DNA of 64,000 nt from Tenggerimyces sp963762635 (GTDB lineage: Bacteria; Actinomycetota; Actinomycetes; Propionibacteriales; Actinopolymorphaceae): contig CAVXLQ010000023.1 in the NCBI GenBank assembly GCA_963762635.1, forward strand, positions 62,001 through 126,000. Direction: 5' to 3'. The notes under the pieces were generated by a model. It searched no databases. It was given only the letters and a program-made list of their open reading frames with translations, and was not told where the DNA came from. Below, one piece after another: positions 37,590 through 44,986 of the stretch. Every line of letters begins with the position of its first letter. Position 1 is the first letter of the stretch. Both the position numbers and the translations under genes were made by a program.

Positions 37590-37612
37590 GTTCACCTCTG
37601 GGCCGACCTGGG
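37400..37612 (+). repeat. Direct repeat copy 1 (3' end of glycosyltransferase gene)
   Basis: Parental copy of a segment repeated 303 bases downstream at 37703. Over 190 aligned bases (37400-37589 against 37703-37892) only five differ, with no indels. It contains the last 63 codons of the glycosyltransferase, from PFDDPVATADAILRLRDHPE to the stop. Weaker similarity continues for about 23 bases past the stop (ctctgggccg against cgctgggccg). Confidence 0.9.
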
Positions 37613-37702
37613 CTCATCGACCGGCCTGGCGGGTGATCAGGTGACGGTGACCGACTCGGTGGTGACGACGGATTAGGTGGCCGAGCGGATGGAGCTGGGC
37701 TG

Positions 37703-37915
37703 GCCGTTCGACGACCCGGTGGCGACCGCCGACGCGATCCTGCGGCTGCGGGATCACCCCGAGGAGCGGGCCGAGCTGGGCCGCCGGGGGTTCGAGGCGG
37801 CGCGGGCGCACTACCACTGGCCCAACGCCGCGCAGGGCTTCCTCGACGCCCTCGAGGGCTGGGCGGCAGAGGCCGCCGCCCAGCGCCACTGAGCCCACCG
37901 CTGGGCCGGCCGGGC
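37703..37915 (+). repeat. Direct repeat copy 2, decayed glycosyltransferase C-terminus
   Basis: Second copy of the glycosyltransferase 3' end. It stays in frame and ends with the same AAEAAAQRH and TGA (37890-37892), so a 71-codon open frame from 37677 exists, but it has no transferase core and no ribosome-binding site. The roughly 90 bases between the copies (37613-37702) show only vague similarity to the parental gene (ggtgatcag occurs in both). It is best read as the scar of a partial tandem duplication, or the remnant of a second homologous gene deleted internally. Confidence 0.85.
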
Positions 37916-37916
37916 C

Positions 37917-38099
37917 TCACCGTTCGACCTCGACGATCTCGTCGACGGGCTGCCGCTGGCGCGGGATGAACGGGACTCCCGACCCCTCGGCCTTGTGCTT
38001 CGGCTCGTCCTGAACGTACTTCTGCAGCAGCGTGGCCGCGATCGCCACGCTGACCCACAGCACGCCGATGACGATGCTGGCGATGATGCTCTTGTCCAT
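37917..38099 (-). CDS. Small single-pass membrane protein
   Basis: Sixty-residue protein with one N-terminal helix (IIASIVIGVLWVSVAIAATLL) and a polar, charged cytoplasmic tail ending in VDEIVEVER. No family was recognised. GGAAG lies seven bases before ATG 38099. It is divergent from the XRE gene at 38220 and directly abuts the decayed repeat copy. Confidence 0.6.
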   Translation of the reverse strand: MDKSIIASIVIGVLWVSVAIAATLLQKYVQDEPKHKAEGSGVPFIPRQRQPVDEIVEVER

Positions 38100-38219
38100 G
38101 TCGGATCTTCCTTGTAGTTCCGGATTTCGTGTGCTGTGGCAAGCCTAGACCAGCCCACCGACAACCGCAGATCTTCCCGATTCCGCCGTAACGTTCCGGA
38201 AGCTGTTAGGATCCCTCGC

Positions 38220-38618
38220 ATGGACACGACCGACGTACGTTCGCGCGGCCGGGTGCGCGCACGCCGGGCAGTGCAGGCAGAGCTCGCCGCCGCCGGGTGG
38301 AATCCCGCTGACCTGGCGAAGCGGGCCGACCTCGATCCGGGCACGGTGGACGACTTCGTGTCCGGCGACCGGTGGATCAAGATCAGGACGCAGGGGCGGA
38401 TCGAGCAGGCGCTGGGCTGGGCGCCGGGCACGATGGCGGCGATCGTCGAGGGGGAGGAGCCGCCGGCTGTCGGTGCCGGCCGGCAGGATGACGACGCTCC
38501 CGACGAGCTGCGGTTCCGTCGGCCGCCCGACCTGTCCGACGCGGAGTGGGCGAGGCTGCGGACGTCGCTGCAGGACTACCTGGAATTCCAGATCGAAAGG
38601 GCTGCCCGGGACCGATGA
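38220..38618 (+). CDS. XRE-like helix-turn-helix protein
   Basis: Protein of 132 residues. The N-terminal helical domain (AVQAELAAAGWNPADLAKRA-DLDPGTVDDFVSGDRWIKIR) fits an XRE/Cro-type helix-turn-helix, and the C-terminal part (LSDAEWARLRTSLQDYLEFQ) is helical. The stop overlaps the start of an ImmA/IrrE-like gene in ATGA. This XRE plus ImmA pair is the usual repressor/anti-repressor module of prophages and ICEs and also occurs as a free chromosomal pair. No other phage genes are next to it. Confidence 0.82.
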   Translation: MDTTDVRSRGRVRARRAVQAELAAAGWNPADLAKRADLDPGTVDDFVSGDRWIKIRTQGRIEQALGWAPGTMAAIVEGEEPPAVGAGRQDDDAPDELRFRRPPDLSDAEWARLRTSLQDYLEFQIERAARDR

Positions 38619-39028
38619 CCAGGCCGTACGACCCGGGGCGCGACGCCGCCGAGCGCTACCCGGACTGGGTGATCCGGCACCGGCCGCTGCACGGTGTCCC
38701 CGAGGTGCTGTCCTGGCGGCACAAGACGATCCTCATCGACTCCGACCAGTCCTGGGCCGCCAAGCGCTGCAGCCTCGCGCACGCCCTCGCACACTTGGAC
38801 CTGGACCACCGCGCAACGCTCGGCGGCCGGTTCGAGCGGCGCGAGGAGCAGCAGGCCGACGAGCTGGCGGCGACTCGGATGATCCCGTTCGACGCGCTCA
38901 TAGAAGCGGCGGTGTGGACCCGGGACGTGGACGAGCTGGCCGAGGAGCTGAACGTCGACCGCACGCTGCTGACGGTTCGGATCGAGCGGCTGTCGCGGGA
39001 GCAGCGGTTCCGGCTGGACGTGGCCTGA
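38615..39028 (+). CDS. ImmA/IrrE-family domain protein lacking the catalytic glutamate
   Basis: Protein of 137 residues matching the short ImmA/IrrE metallopeptidase domain (WRHKTILIDSDQSWAAKRCS, LAHALAHLDLDHRATLGGRF, EEQQADELAATRMI). The expected HExxH zinc-protease motif reads HALAH, so both histidines and the downstream acidic EEQQADE helix are kept but the general-base glutamate is alanine. This suggests metal binding without peptidase activity. It is coupled by ATGA to the XRE-like gene, so it may act by binding that protein rather than cutting it, or act as a decayed anti-repressor. Confidence 0.8.
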   Translation: MTRPYDPGRDAAERYPDWVIRHRPLHGVPEVLSWRHKTILIDSDQSWAAKRCSLAHALAHLDLDHRATLGGRFERREEQQADELAATRMIPFDALIEAAVWTRDVDELAEELNVDRTLLTVRIERLSREQRFRLDVA

Positions 39029-39064
39029 CCTCCCGGTCTGAGGGGCGCCCGGGAGTTGTTGGAG

Positions 39065-39090
39065 AGATCTCGGCCTAGAAGCCGAGATCT
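39065..39090 (+). terminator. Perfect 10-bp hairpin after the XRE/ImmA pair
   Basis: AGATCTCGGC (39065-39074) and GCCGAGATCT (39081-39090) are perfect reverse complements around CTAGAA. It is placed 36 bases after the ImmA-like stop, as expected for a transcription terminator, though no T-run follows on either side. Confidence 0.55.
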
Positions 39091-39275
39091 GTCTAGCAAG
39101 TCCATCCGACATGTTCATGGACCCAGGTGACAGACCGGTTATGTCGCCTGGCGTGGTCCCGTGCCGGATCGGGGGCAGGGTGGGTGGTGAGGCGGCGCGC
39201 CACCAGTGGGGGACGTCACCTGAGCGCGTCCGGATCTGGCGAGACTCGGCCCGGCCACGGGTCGCAGGCAGGCGG
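39091..39275. other. Non-coding decayed stretch
   Basis: No credible gene lies between the hairpin at 39065-39090 and the AraC remnant. The segment contains gacatgttcatggaccc (39108-39124) followed by aggtgacaga, which looks like the edge of a lost insertion sequence, but no matching second end was found. With the next feature it makes up most of the gene-poor stretch 39029-39790. Confidence 0.3.
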
Positions 39276-39645
39276 TCATGGAGACGTCGCGCGTTCTGGA
39301 CGAGCCGATGGTGGTGCGCTCGCGTGGCGGCGCGTGGCGGCGCGGCCCGGTGCCGCGCGCTCGGTCAGCGCGGCAACGAGACAGGTCAGCCGCTCGTCGA
39401 CCAGCTCGCGGTGCCGTACGTAGATGGCCGCCGTGGTCGTGATCGGCGCGCCGGGGACGTCCATGTCGCCCACCAACGCGTCGACGGTATGCGCGGAAAA
39501 CCACAGCGACGTGCAGCGCGGCCGCTCGAAGAACGCGTCTGTCGGCCCCAGGTACGCGCCGCGCCCCTCGACCTCGCGCCAGCAGCCGCCGCGCCGGATG
39601 AGCACGAGGCCGTAGTCCTGGCTGTACTCGTACGACCCACTCGAT
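39276..39645 (-). pseudogene. AraC-family regulator remnant
   Basis: The minus strand encodes YEYSQDYGLVLIRRGGCWRE, then a GRGAYLGPTDAFFERP stretch and CTSLWFSAHTVDALVGD, then ITTTAAIYVRHRELVDERLT. This order resembles the N-terminal sensing domain of actinobacterial AraC regulators (VLVRRGGFRR, Y-ERPG-E, CTS). The usual residues between ERP and CTS are missing and the helix-turn-helix C-terminus is absent; the frame instead ends in Arg/Ser-rich sequence. No start codon with a ribosome-binding site is seen (the only in-frame start is GTG 39605). It is a truncated, internally deleted fragment. Its assignment rests on pattern memory only. Confidence 0.45.
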
Positions 39646-39790
39646 CCCGCGGGCTTGCGGCGCTGTGGTCGACAACCCGGACGCCGGGCGCTCGCCGTGC
39701 ACGGCTTCGGGAGCCGCCACTCCCGGTCGACACGTGCCTCATTACTCCCTCTTCGGGCTCGGCGACGGAAGGTCAGCCTGGTCTATCGAC

Positions 39791-40459
39791 TCAGCTCGGA
39801 CTGACCAGGCGGGCCTCGTACGCGGCGATCACCAGTTGGGCGCGGTCGCGGGCGCCGACCTTCCGGAGCAGCTGGCCGATGTGCGACTTCACCGTCGCCG
39901 GGCTCAGGTGCAGATGCTCGGCGAGCTCGGCGTTGGACAGGCCGCGCGCGATCAGTGTGAGGACCTCGCGCTCCCGTTCGGTGACGCCGTCGAGAGCCGG
40001 CGCCGCGACGGCGGGCGAGCGCGGCGGGCCTTCGGCGAACGTGGCGATCAGCCGGCGGGTGACGCTCGGCGCGAGCAGCGCGTCGCCCGCCGCCACCACG
40101 CGGATCGCCGACACCAGGTCGGCCGGCGGCGAGTCCTTCAGCAGGAACCCACTCGCCCCTGCGCGGAGCGCCGCGTAGACGTACTCGTCCAGGTCGAACG
40201 TCGTCAGCATCAGCACCCGAACGGACGCCTCCGCGTCCGAACAGATCAGCCGGGTGGCCTCGATGCCGTCCATCTCCGGCATCCGGACGTCCATCAGGAC
40301 CAGGTCCGGCCGCTCGGCCCGCGCCAGCCGCACCGCCTCCAGACCGGTCGAGGCCTCGCCGACGACCGCGAGATCGGATCGCGTCTCGAGCAGCACGCGG
40401 AAGCTCCCGCGCAGCAACGCCTGGTCGTCGGCGATCAGGACGCGGATCGGCTCGGTCAT
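39791..40459 (-). CDS. NarL/LuxR-type response regulator
   Basis: Response regulator of 222 residues. The receiver domain has the acidic pair DD at 11-12, phospho-acceptor Asp57 in LVLMDVRMPEMDG and the conserved lysine in GFLLKDSPP. The C-terminal LuxR helix-turn-helix is LTLIARGLSNAELAEHLHLS-PATVKSHIGQLL. ATG 40459 overlaps the stop of the histidine kinase (ATGA). The pair is divergent from the ABC exporter at 41717 with a 133-base gap and probably controls it, as such pairs commonly do. Confidence 0.96.
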   Translation of the reverse strand: MTEPIRVLIADDQALLRGSFRVLLETRSDLAVVGEASTGLEAVRLARAERPDLVLMDVRMPEMDGIEATRLICSDAEASVRVLMLTTFDLDEYVYAALRAGASGFLLKDSPPADLVSAIRVVAAGDALLAPSVTRRLIATFAEGPPRSPAVAAPALDGVTEREREVLTLIARGLSNAELAEHLHLSPATVKSHIGQLLRKVGARDRAQLVIAAYEARLVSPS

Positions 40460-41583
40460 CGGCGGGCCCCCTCGTACGGCAGCTGGGCTCGTACGGCGAA
40501 CCCGCCCTCGGGCCGTGGGCCGGCGGAGAACGTGCCGCCGTACGTCGCGACCCGTTCGCGCATGCCGATCAGCCCGTGTCCGCCGACCTCTCGGTCCGGC
40601 AGCACACGTACACCCGGACCGTCGTCGGTGACCTCGATCCGTACCTCCGTCGCCGTCCCGGCAACCCGCACCTGGCACCAGGCGGGCGCGGCGTGCTTCA
40701 CCACGTTCGTCACCGCCTCCTGCACGATCCGGTAGACGGAAAGCTCGACCCCGTTGGGCACATCGGCCACGCCCCGCACCTCGAGGTCGACGTGGACGCC
40801 GGCCATCCCGGCCCGCGAGATCAGCTCGGGCAGGCGATCCAACCCAGGGCTCGGCGCCAGCTCCGGTCCGGCGTCGGACCGAAGTACGTCGAGCAGGTGC
40901 CGCATCTCCGCGAGGGTGTCGCGGCCGGTCTGCTCGATCACCCGCAGCGCGTCCACCACCTCCGCCGGCCGGTCCGCCGCCACGTGCGCGGCCACGCCGG
41001 CCTTGACCGTGATCACGCTCATGCTGTGCGCGACCACGTCGTGCAGCTCGCGCGCGATCCGGAGCCGTTCCTCGGTCACCGAACGTGCGGCCAGCTCCTC
41101 GGCGACCCGCGCGGTGTAGTCCCGCCGGTCGCGGACCGCGCGGCCCAGCGCCCAGCCGACGCAGACCACCGAGAACCCGAGGACGAACTCGCCGGCCACT
41201 TGGCCCGGCTGGACGGGCAGCCACCCCACCGGCCCGACGGTCGCGGCCGCGACCAGCCCGACGCCGCCCAGCACGCCGATGAGGCGCGTCGGCATCCACC
41301 GCTGCTTCGGACGCGTCGCGGCCACCGTGTAGAGCGCGAACGCCACGGCGAAGAACGGCTCGGCCACGACCCCGAACGCGATCGACACCGCGGCGCCGAG
41401 CACGGCCAGCCCCAGGACAGGCAGTGGCCACAGCCGGCGTACCGCCAGCGGGAGCACGGCCGCGATCGGCAGCAGCTGCTCCCAACCGCTCGCCGTCGCA
41501 CCGACCGTGACCAGGGCGAACAAGGCCACGGCCACGCAGTCGAGCCCGACCAGTTGGCGCCGGGTCAGCCGTTCGAACAGCAC
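40456..41583 (-). CDS. Two-component sensor histidine kinase (HisKA_3 type)
   Basis: Sensor kinase of 375 residues. About four to six N-terminal membrane helices (through LVGLDCVAVALFALVTVGAT, and later VAAATVGPVGWLPV) precede the HisKA_3 dimerisation helix with the phospho-accepting histidine in RIARELHDVVAHSMSVI and an HATPase_c domain with the N-box QEAVTNVVKHA and G-box DDGPGV and GGHGLIGMRERV. GTG 41583 was chosen as start because it lies directly before the membrane region (LFERLTRRQL). It forms a coupled pair with the response regulator. Confidence 0.93.
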   Translation of the reverse strand: MLFERLTRRQLVGLDCVAVALFALVTVGATASGWEQLLPIAAVLPLAVRRLWPLPVLGLAVLGAAVSIAFGVVAEPFFAVAFALYTVAATRPKQRWMPTRLIGVLGGVGLVAAATVGPVGWLPVQPGQVAGEFVLGFSVVCVGWALGRAVRDRRDYTARVAEELAARSVTEERLRIARELHDVVAHSMSVITVKAGVAAHVAADRPAEVVDALRVIEQTGRDTLAEMRHLLDVLRSDAGPELAPSPGLDRLPELISRAGMAGVHVDLEVRGVADVPNGVELSVYRIVQEAVTNVVKHAAPAWCQVRVAGTATEVRIEVTDDGPGVRVLPDREVGGHGLIGMRERVATYGGTFSAGPRPEGGFAVRAQLPYEGARR

Positions 41584-41716
41584 GCCTCGACCGTAGCCGT
41601 CCCGACTGTCGCGGCGCGTCGGACCAGGGTCCGACATCCCGTGGGCGGAGCCTCCCGTGCGAAGTCGGGCCCCTGCTCCGATGTCGCCAACCCCCAGTTC
41701 CGCGAGCGTTGGCGGC

Positions 41717-42631
41717 ATGTTGCAGATCCGAAGTCTCAGCAAGCGGTACGGGTCCACCGTTGCCGTCGACAACCTCTCGTTCGAGGTGAAACCCGGCCGG
41801 GTCACCGGCTTCCTCGGGCCCAACGGGGCGGGGAAGTCCACGACCATGCGCATGCTGCTCGGCCTGGACCAGCCGACGGCGGGTGAGGCGTTGGTCAACG
41901 GCCGTCGGTACGCCGAGCTGCGCCGCCCGATCCACGAGGTGGGCGCGCTGCTCGACGCCAACGCGGTGCATCCCGGGCGGAACGCGTACGACCACCTCTG
42001 CTGGCAGGCGGCCAGCAACGGGATCGGGCGCCGGCGCGTGGTCGCGTGCATCGAACAGGTCGGGCTCGCCGGCGTGGCGCGCAAGCCGGTCGGTGAGTTC
42101 TCGCTCGGCATGAAGCAGCGGCTCGGGATCGCCGGCGCGCTACTGGGGGAGCCGAACGTGCTGATGTTCGACGAGCCGGTGAACGGGCTCGACCCCGAGG
42201 GCGTGCGGTGGATTCGCGAGCTGCTGAAGGGATTCGCCGAGGAGGGGCGAACCGTCCTGCTGTCCAGTCACCTGATGTCGGAGATGGCGCAGACCGCGGA
42301 CGATCTGGTGATTCTCGGTCGTGGGCGGCTGGTCGCCGAGACGACCGTCCAGGACCTCGCCGAACGGTTCCTGCAGGGCGTCTTCGTTCAGTCGCCGCGG
42401 TCGTCGGAGCTTGCCGAGCTGGTGCTCGCGGCGGGCGGCGAGGTGCTGCCGAGCGAGTCGGCGGAGGTCGTCGTCCGTGGGCTCTCCGCTGGCGAGGTCG
42501 GCGATCTCGCCGCTGGGCAAGGGATTCCGGTCCACCAGCTGGTCACGCGGTCCGCGTCGTTGGAGGACGCGTACCTCGAACTGACCGCCGACAGCGTCGA
42601 GTACCGAGCCGGAGGTTCGAGCCATGTCTGA
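41717..42631 (+). CDS. ABC transporter ATP-binding protein
   Basis: ATPase of 304 residues of the bacitracin/daunorubicin exporter type. Walker A GPNGAGKS is at residues 34-41, the signature motif is EFSLGMKQRLGIAGAL, Walker B is NVLMFDEPVNGLDPEG and the switch histidine is in VLLSSHLMSEM. The C-terminal extension (about 220-304) is typical for this group. ATG 41717 was chosen for MLQIRSLSKRYG. The stop lies 8 bases inside the following permease gene, so the two are translated together. Confidence 0.96.
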   Translation: MLQIRSLSKRYGSTVAVDNLSFEVKPGRVTGFLGPNGAGKSTTMRMLLGLDQPTAGEALVNGRRYAELRRPIHEVGALLDANAVHPGRNAYDHLCWQAASNGIGRRRVVACIEQVGLAGVARKPVGEFSLGMKQRLGIAGALLGEPNVLMFDEPVNGLDPEGVRWIRELLKGFAEEGRTVLLSSHLMSEMAQTADDLVILGRGRLVAETTVQDLAERFLQGVFVQSPRSSELAELVLAAGGEVLPSESAEVVVRGLSAGEVGDLAAGQGIPVHQLVTRSASLEDAYLELTADSVEYRAGGSSHV

Positions 42632-43385
42632 TCTCGTTGCTGCCGAATGGGTGAAGCTGCGCTCGGTGCAGTCCTCGTTCTATGTGGTGTTCGCGGTCGC
42701 GATGTTCGTCGCGATGAGCGGGCTGATCGCCTGGCAGACGATCAGCGGGTGGGATGCCGCCGATGCCGCGCGCCGGGCGGACTTCCACCCCTCGGCTCCG
42801 GAGAACGGGCTGCTGATGTTCGTGCAGCTCTGTGTCGCGGCGCTGGGCGTGCTGGCGGTGACCTCGGAGTACGCGACGGGCATGATCCGTACGACTCTCA
42901 CCGCGGTTCCACAGCGCGGCTGGATGCTCGCCGCGAAGGCCTTGCTCGTTGGTGGGGTGGCGCTGGTCATCGGGCAGGTCAGCGCTTTCGCGATGTACTT
43001 CCTCAGCCGGGCGATCGTCGGCGACCGCCCGATCCCGGGCTTCCTGACGAGCTTCGCGGACTCGGTGCCGCGGCTGCTCAGCCTCGGGCTCTCGGTCATG
43101 GTGGTCGGGCTGGTCGGCCTCGGCCTCGGCGTGATCACCCGTTCGACCACGGGGGCGCTGACCGCGGTCGTCGCGCTGCTGTTCGTGTTCCCGACGATGG
43201 GGCAGCTGCTGCCGGCGCCATGGGACGACCGGTTCATCGCGGTGACCCTGAACGCGTTGCCCAGCCAGCTCGCCGGTGCCGAAGGGTCGTTGCTGTCGCC
43301 CGTTGCCGCTCTCGCTGTCCTGCTTGGTTATGTCGCTGCCGCGTTGCTTGCCGCTTGGGCCGTGCTCCGCGGCAACGACGCCTGA
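42624..43385 (+). CDS. ABC transporter permease (ABC-2 type)
   Basis: Membrane subunit of 253 residues with six predicted helices, beginning after the amphipathic MSDLVAAEWVKLRSVQSSFY that is typical for ABC-2 permeases of this group. Helices include VQLCVAALGVLAVTSEYATG, SLGLSVMVVGLVGLGLGVIT and AALAVLLGYVAAALLAAWAV. It pairs with the overlapping ATPase to form an efflux complex. The substrate is unknown. A 31-codon gene follows 16 bases later. Confidence 0.93.
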   Translation: MSDLVAAEWVKLRSVQSSFYVVFAVAMFVAMSGLIAWQTISGWDAADAARRADFHPSAPENGLLMFVQLCVAALGVLAVTSEYATGMIRTTLTAVPQRGWMLAAKALLVGGVALVIGQVSAFAMYFLSRAIVGDRPIPGFLTSFADSVPRLLSLGLSVMVVGLVGLGLGVITRSTTGALTAVVALLFVFPTMGQLLPAPWDDRFIAVTLNALPSQLAGAEGSLLSPVAALAVLLGYVAAALLAAWAVLRGNDA

Positions 43386-43401
43386 CTCGGAGGTGCTTCG
43401 C

Positions 43402-43497
43402 ATGAACGGAAAGTTGAAGATGGGGCTCGTCCTGTTCGCGATCGTGGTCGCGCTGGCTGCGGCGTTCGCGCTGCTGGGGCCGGGACCTCAGTCGTAG
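43402..43497 (+). CDS. 31-residue single-helix membrane peptide
   Basis: A short open frame MNGKLKMGLVLFAIVVALAA-AFALLGPGPQS lies 16 bases after the permease stop with a strong ribosome-binding site (CGGAGG, 43388-43393) eight bases before ATG 43402. It predicts a basic N-terminus and one membrane helix. Its position at the end of an ABC exporter operon suggests a small accessory subunit or regulator of the transporter, which is inference. Its stop overlaps the convergent WYL regulator gene by 10 bases. Confidence 0.6.
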   Translation: MNGKLKMGLVLFAIVVALAAAFALLGPGPQS

Positions 43498-44459
43498 ATC
43501 GCGGTGACGGCGGCGGCGGTCTCGGCCATGACGGCGCGGAGCTCGGGTGGCTCGAGGACCTCGAGGTCGGCGCCGAAGCGGAACAGCTCGAGCCTCGCAT
43601 GGGTGAGCGACTCGATCGGCACCGTCGCCCGCCGCCACCCGCCCTCGTCCTGCTCGGTGGCGGTCTCCCGAGCCCGCTTGGCGACCGCGGCGCCGAGGTA
43701 GTAGCCGAGCAGGTCGTATGCGAGCGGAGAGAGGCGAACGGTGGCGACCTCGGGGTAGAGGCGGGCCTGGAACTCCTCGGAGTACGCCGCCCAGAAGGAG
43801 GCGAGGTCGAAGGCGTCGGGGCGCTCGAACGTGTCGGCGAGCACCTCGAGGGCGAGGACCCGGGAGATCCGGTACGTGCGGGGGTCGCCACCCGGAGGGC
43901 GGGCGATGACGTACCAGGTGCCGTTCTTGAGGACGAGGCCGAGCGGCTCGAGGGTCCGCACCACTTCGGTGCGGCCCCAGCGGCGGTAGCGGATCTCGAT
44001 CAGCTTCGTGTTCCACACCGCGTCCGCGATCGCGGACAGGTGCGGTGGCCGTTCGACGGCCCTGAACCAGCCCGGAACGTCCAGGTGGAAGCGCTCCGAG
44101 ATCCGCCCCGCCCGGGACCGCAGCTCCGGCGGCAACGCCGCCATCAGCTTGAGCTGGGCCGCCGCCAACACCGATCCCAGCCCCAGCTCGGCCGCAGGCC
44201 CGGGCGCGCCGGCGAGGAACAGCGACTCGGCCTCGTCCGCCGTCAGTCCCGTCAGGCGCGTCCGGTAGCCGGCCAGCAGCTGGTACCCGCCCGTCGGCCC
44301 GCGGTCGGCGTAGACCGGCACGCCTGCCGCGCCCAGGGACTCGACGTCCCGGTACACCGTCCGGACAGACACCTCCAGCTCCTCCGCCAGCTCCTGCGCG
44401 GTCATCCGCCCGCGGGTCTGGAGGAGGAGCAGCAACGACACCAGCCGGCTCGCTCGCAC
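43488..44459 (-). CDS. WYL-domain transcriptional regulator (YafY type)
   Basis: Regulator of 323 residues. The N-terminal DeoR/HTH_11 domain (LVSLLLLLQTRGRMTAQELA-EELEVSVRTVYRDVESLGAA) is followed by a WYL domain (IEIRYRRWGRTEVVRTLEPL, GTWYVIARPPGGDPRTYRIS) and a WCX C-terminal extension. GTG 44459 is the start giving the standard N-terminus LVRASRLVSLL. It is divergent from a DUF3224 gene, with three direct CTGACAGG repeats in the 64-base gap, so it is almost certainly the regulator of that gene and of itself. Confidence 0.93.
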   Translation of the reverse strand: MRASRLVSLLLLLQTRGRMTAQELAEELEVSVRTVYRDVESLGAAGVPVYADRGPTGGYQLLAGYRTRLTGLTADEAESLFLAGAPGPAAELGLGSVLAAAQLKLMAALPPELRSRAGRISERFHLDVPGWFRAVERPPHLSAIADAVWNTKLIEIRYRRWGRTEVVRTLEPLGLVLKNGTWYVIARPPGGDPRTYRISRVLALEVLADTFERPDAFDLASFWAAYSEEFQARLYPEVATVRLSPLAYDLLGYYLGAAVAKRARETATEQDEGGWRRATVPIESLTHARLELFRFGADLEVLEPPELRAVMAETAAAVTAIYD

Positions 44460-44483
44460 AAGAACTAGAGTCTCGCAGAATTC

Positions 44484-44514
44484 CTGACAGGACCTGACAG
44501 GTATAGCTGACAGG
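44484..44514. promoter_or_regulatory. Triple CTGACAGG direct-repeat operator
   Basis: CTGACAGG occurs exactly at 44484-44491, 44494-44501 and 44507-44514, spaced 10 and 13 bases apart, in the short region between the divergent WYL regulator and DUF3224 starts. The first two repeats are CCTGACAGG, one helical turn apart. The last ends 10 bases before ATG 44524, so a bound protein would block initiation. It is the likely binding site of the adjacent WYL regulator. Confidence 0.65.
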
Positions 44515-44523
44515 ATCCTTGTC

Positions 44524-44943
44524 ATGACCACGACACAGAAGCAAGCGGCCGGCACGTTCAAGACGATCAGCTGGGAAGAGGCCACGCCACCCGAGGGGCA
44601 CGTCGGCCCGCGCGTCGCCCACGCCCACACCTCCGACCAGTGGGAGGGCCTCATCTCCGGCACGAGCGTCGCCGACCACGTCATGTACTACACCGGCGAC
44701 GGGGAGAACTGGGGCGCCGGCACGTTCTACGGCTTTGAGCTGATCACCGGCGAGGTCGACGGGCGCAAGGGCCGTTTCGTGCTCCTGCACGTCGGCAGTT
44801 TCGACGGTACGACCGTGCGTGCGGACCTTTCCGTGGTGGAAGGATCCGGAACAGACGACCTCGCCGGGCTCCGCGGATCCGGCAGCTTCGAGGCCACGCA
44901 CGGTGAAGGAGACGCGACGGCCTACACCTTCGAGGTCGAGTAA
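44524..44943 (+). CDS. DUF3224 domain-containing protein
   Basis: Protein of 139 residues matching the DUF3224 beta-barrel family (AAGTFKTISWEEATPPEGHV, YYTGDGENWGAGTFYGFELI, GRFVLLHVGSFDGTTVRADL, and ATHGEGDATAYTFE). Family members are dimeric lipocalin-like proteins, often placed next to WYL or YafY regulators as here. The function is unknown; small-molecule binding is inferred from the fold family. Confidence 0.93.
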   Translation: MTTTQKQAAGTFKTISWEEATPPEGHVGPRVAHAHTSDQWEGLISGTSVADHVMYYTGDGENWGAGTFYGFELITGEVDGRKGRFVLLHVGSFDGTTVRADLSVVEGSGTDDLAGLRGSGSFEATHGEGDATAYTFEVE

Positions 44944-44986
44944 GGAGCTCGCCATGATGCCGAGCCGGCGGCCGATCTCGCGCGGC

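Noticed and set aside
37677..37892. 71-codon open frame as a separate small gene
   Set aside because: It is the duplicated C-terminus of the glycosyltransferase at 36456-37589, without a ribosome-binding site or a foldable domain.
38220..39790. Prophage or integrative element
   Set aside because: Apart from the XRE/ImmA pair there is no integrase, structural gene, attachment repeat or excisionase.
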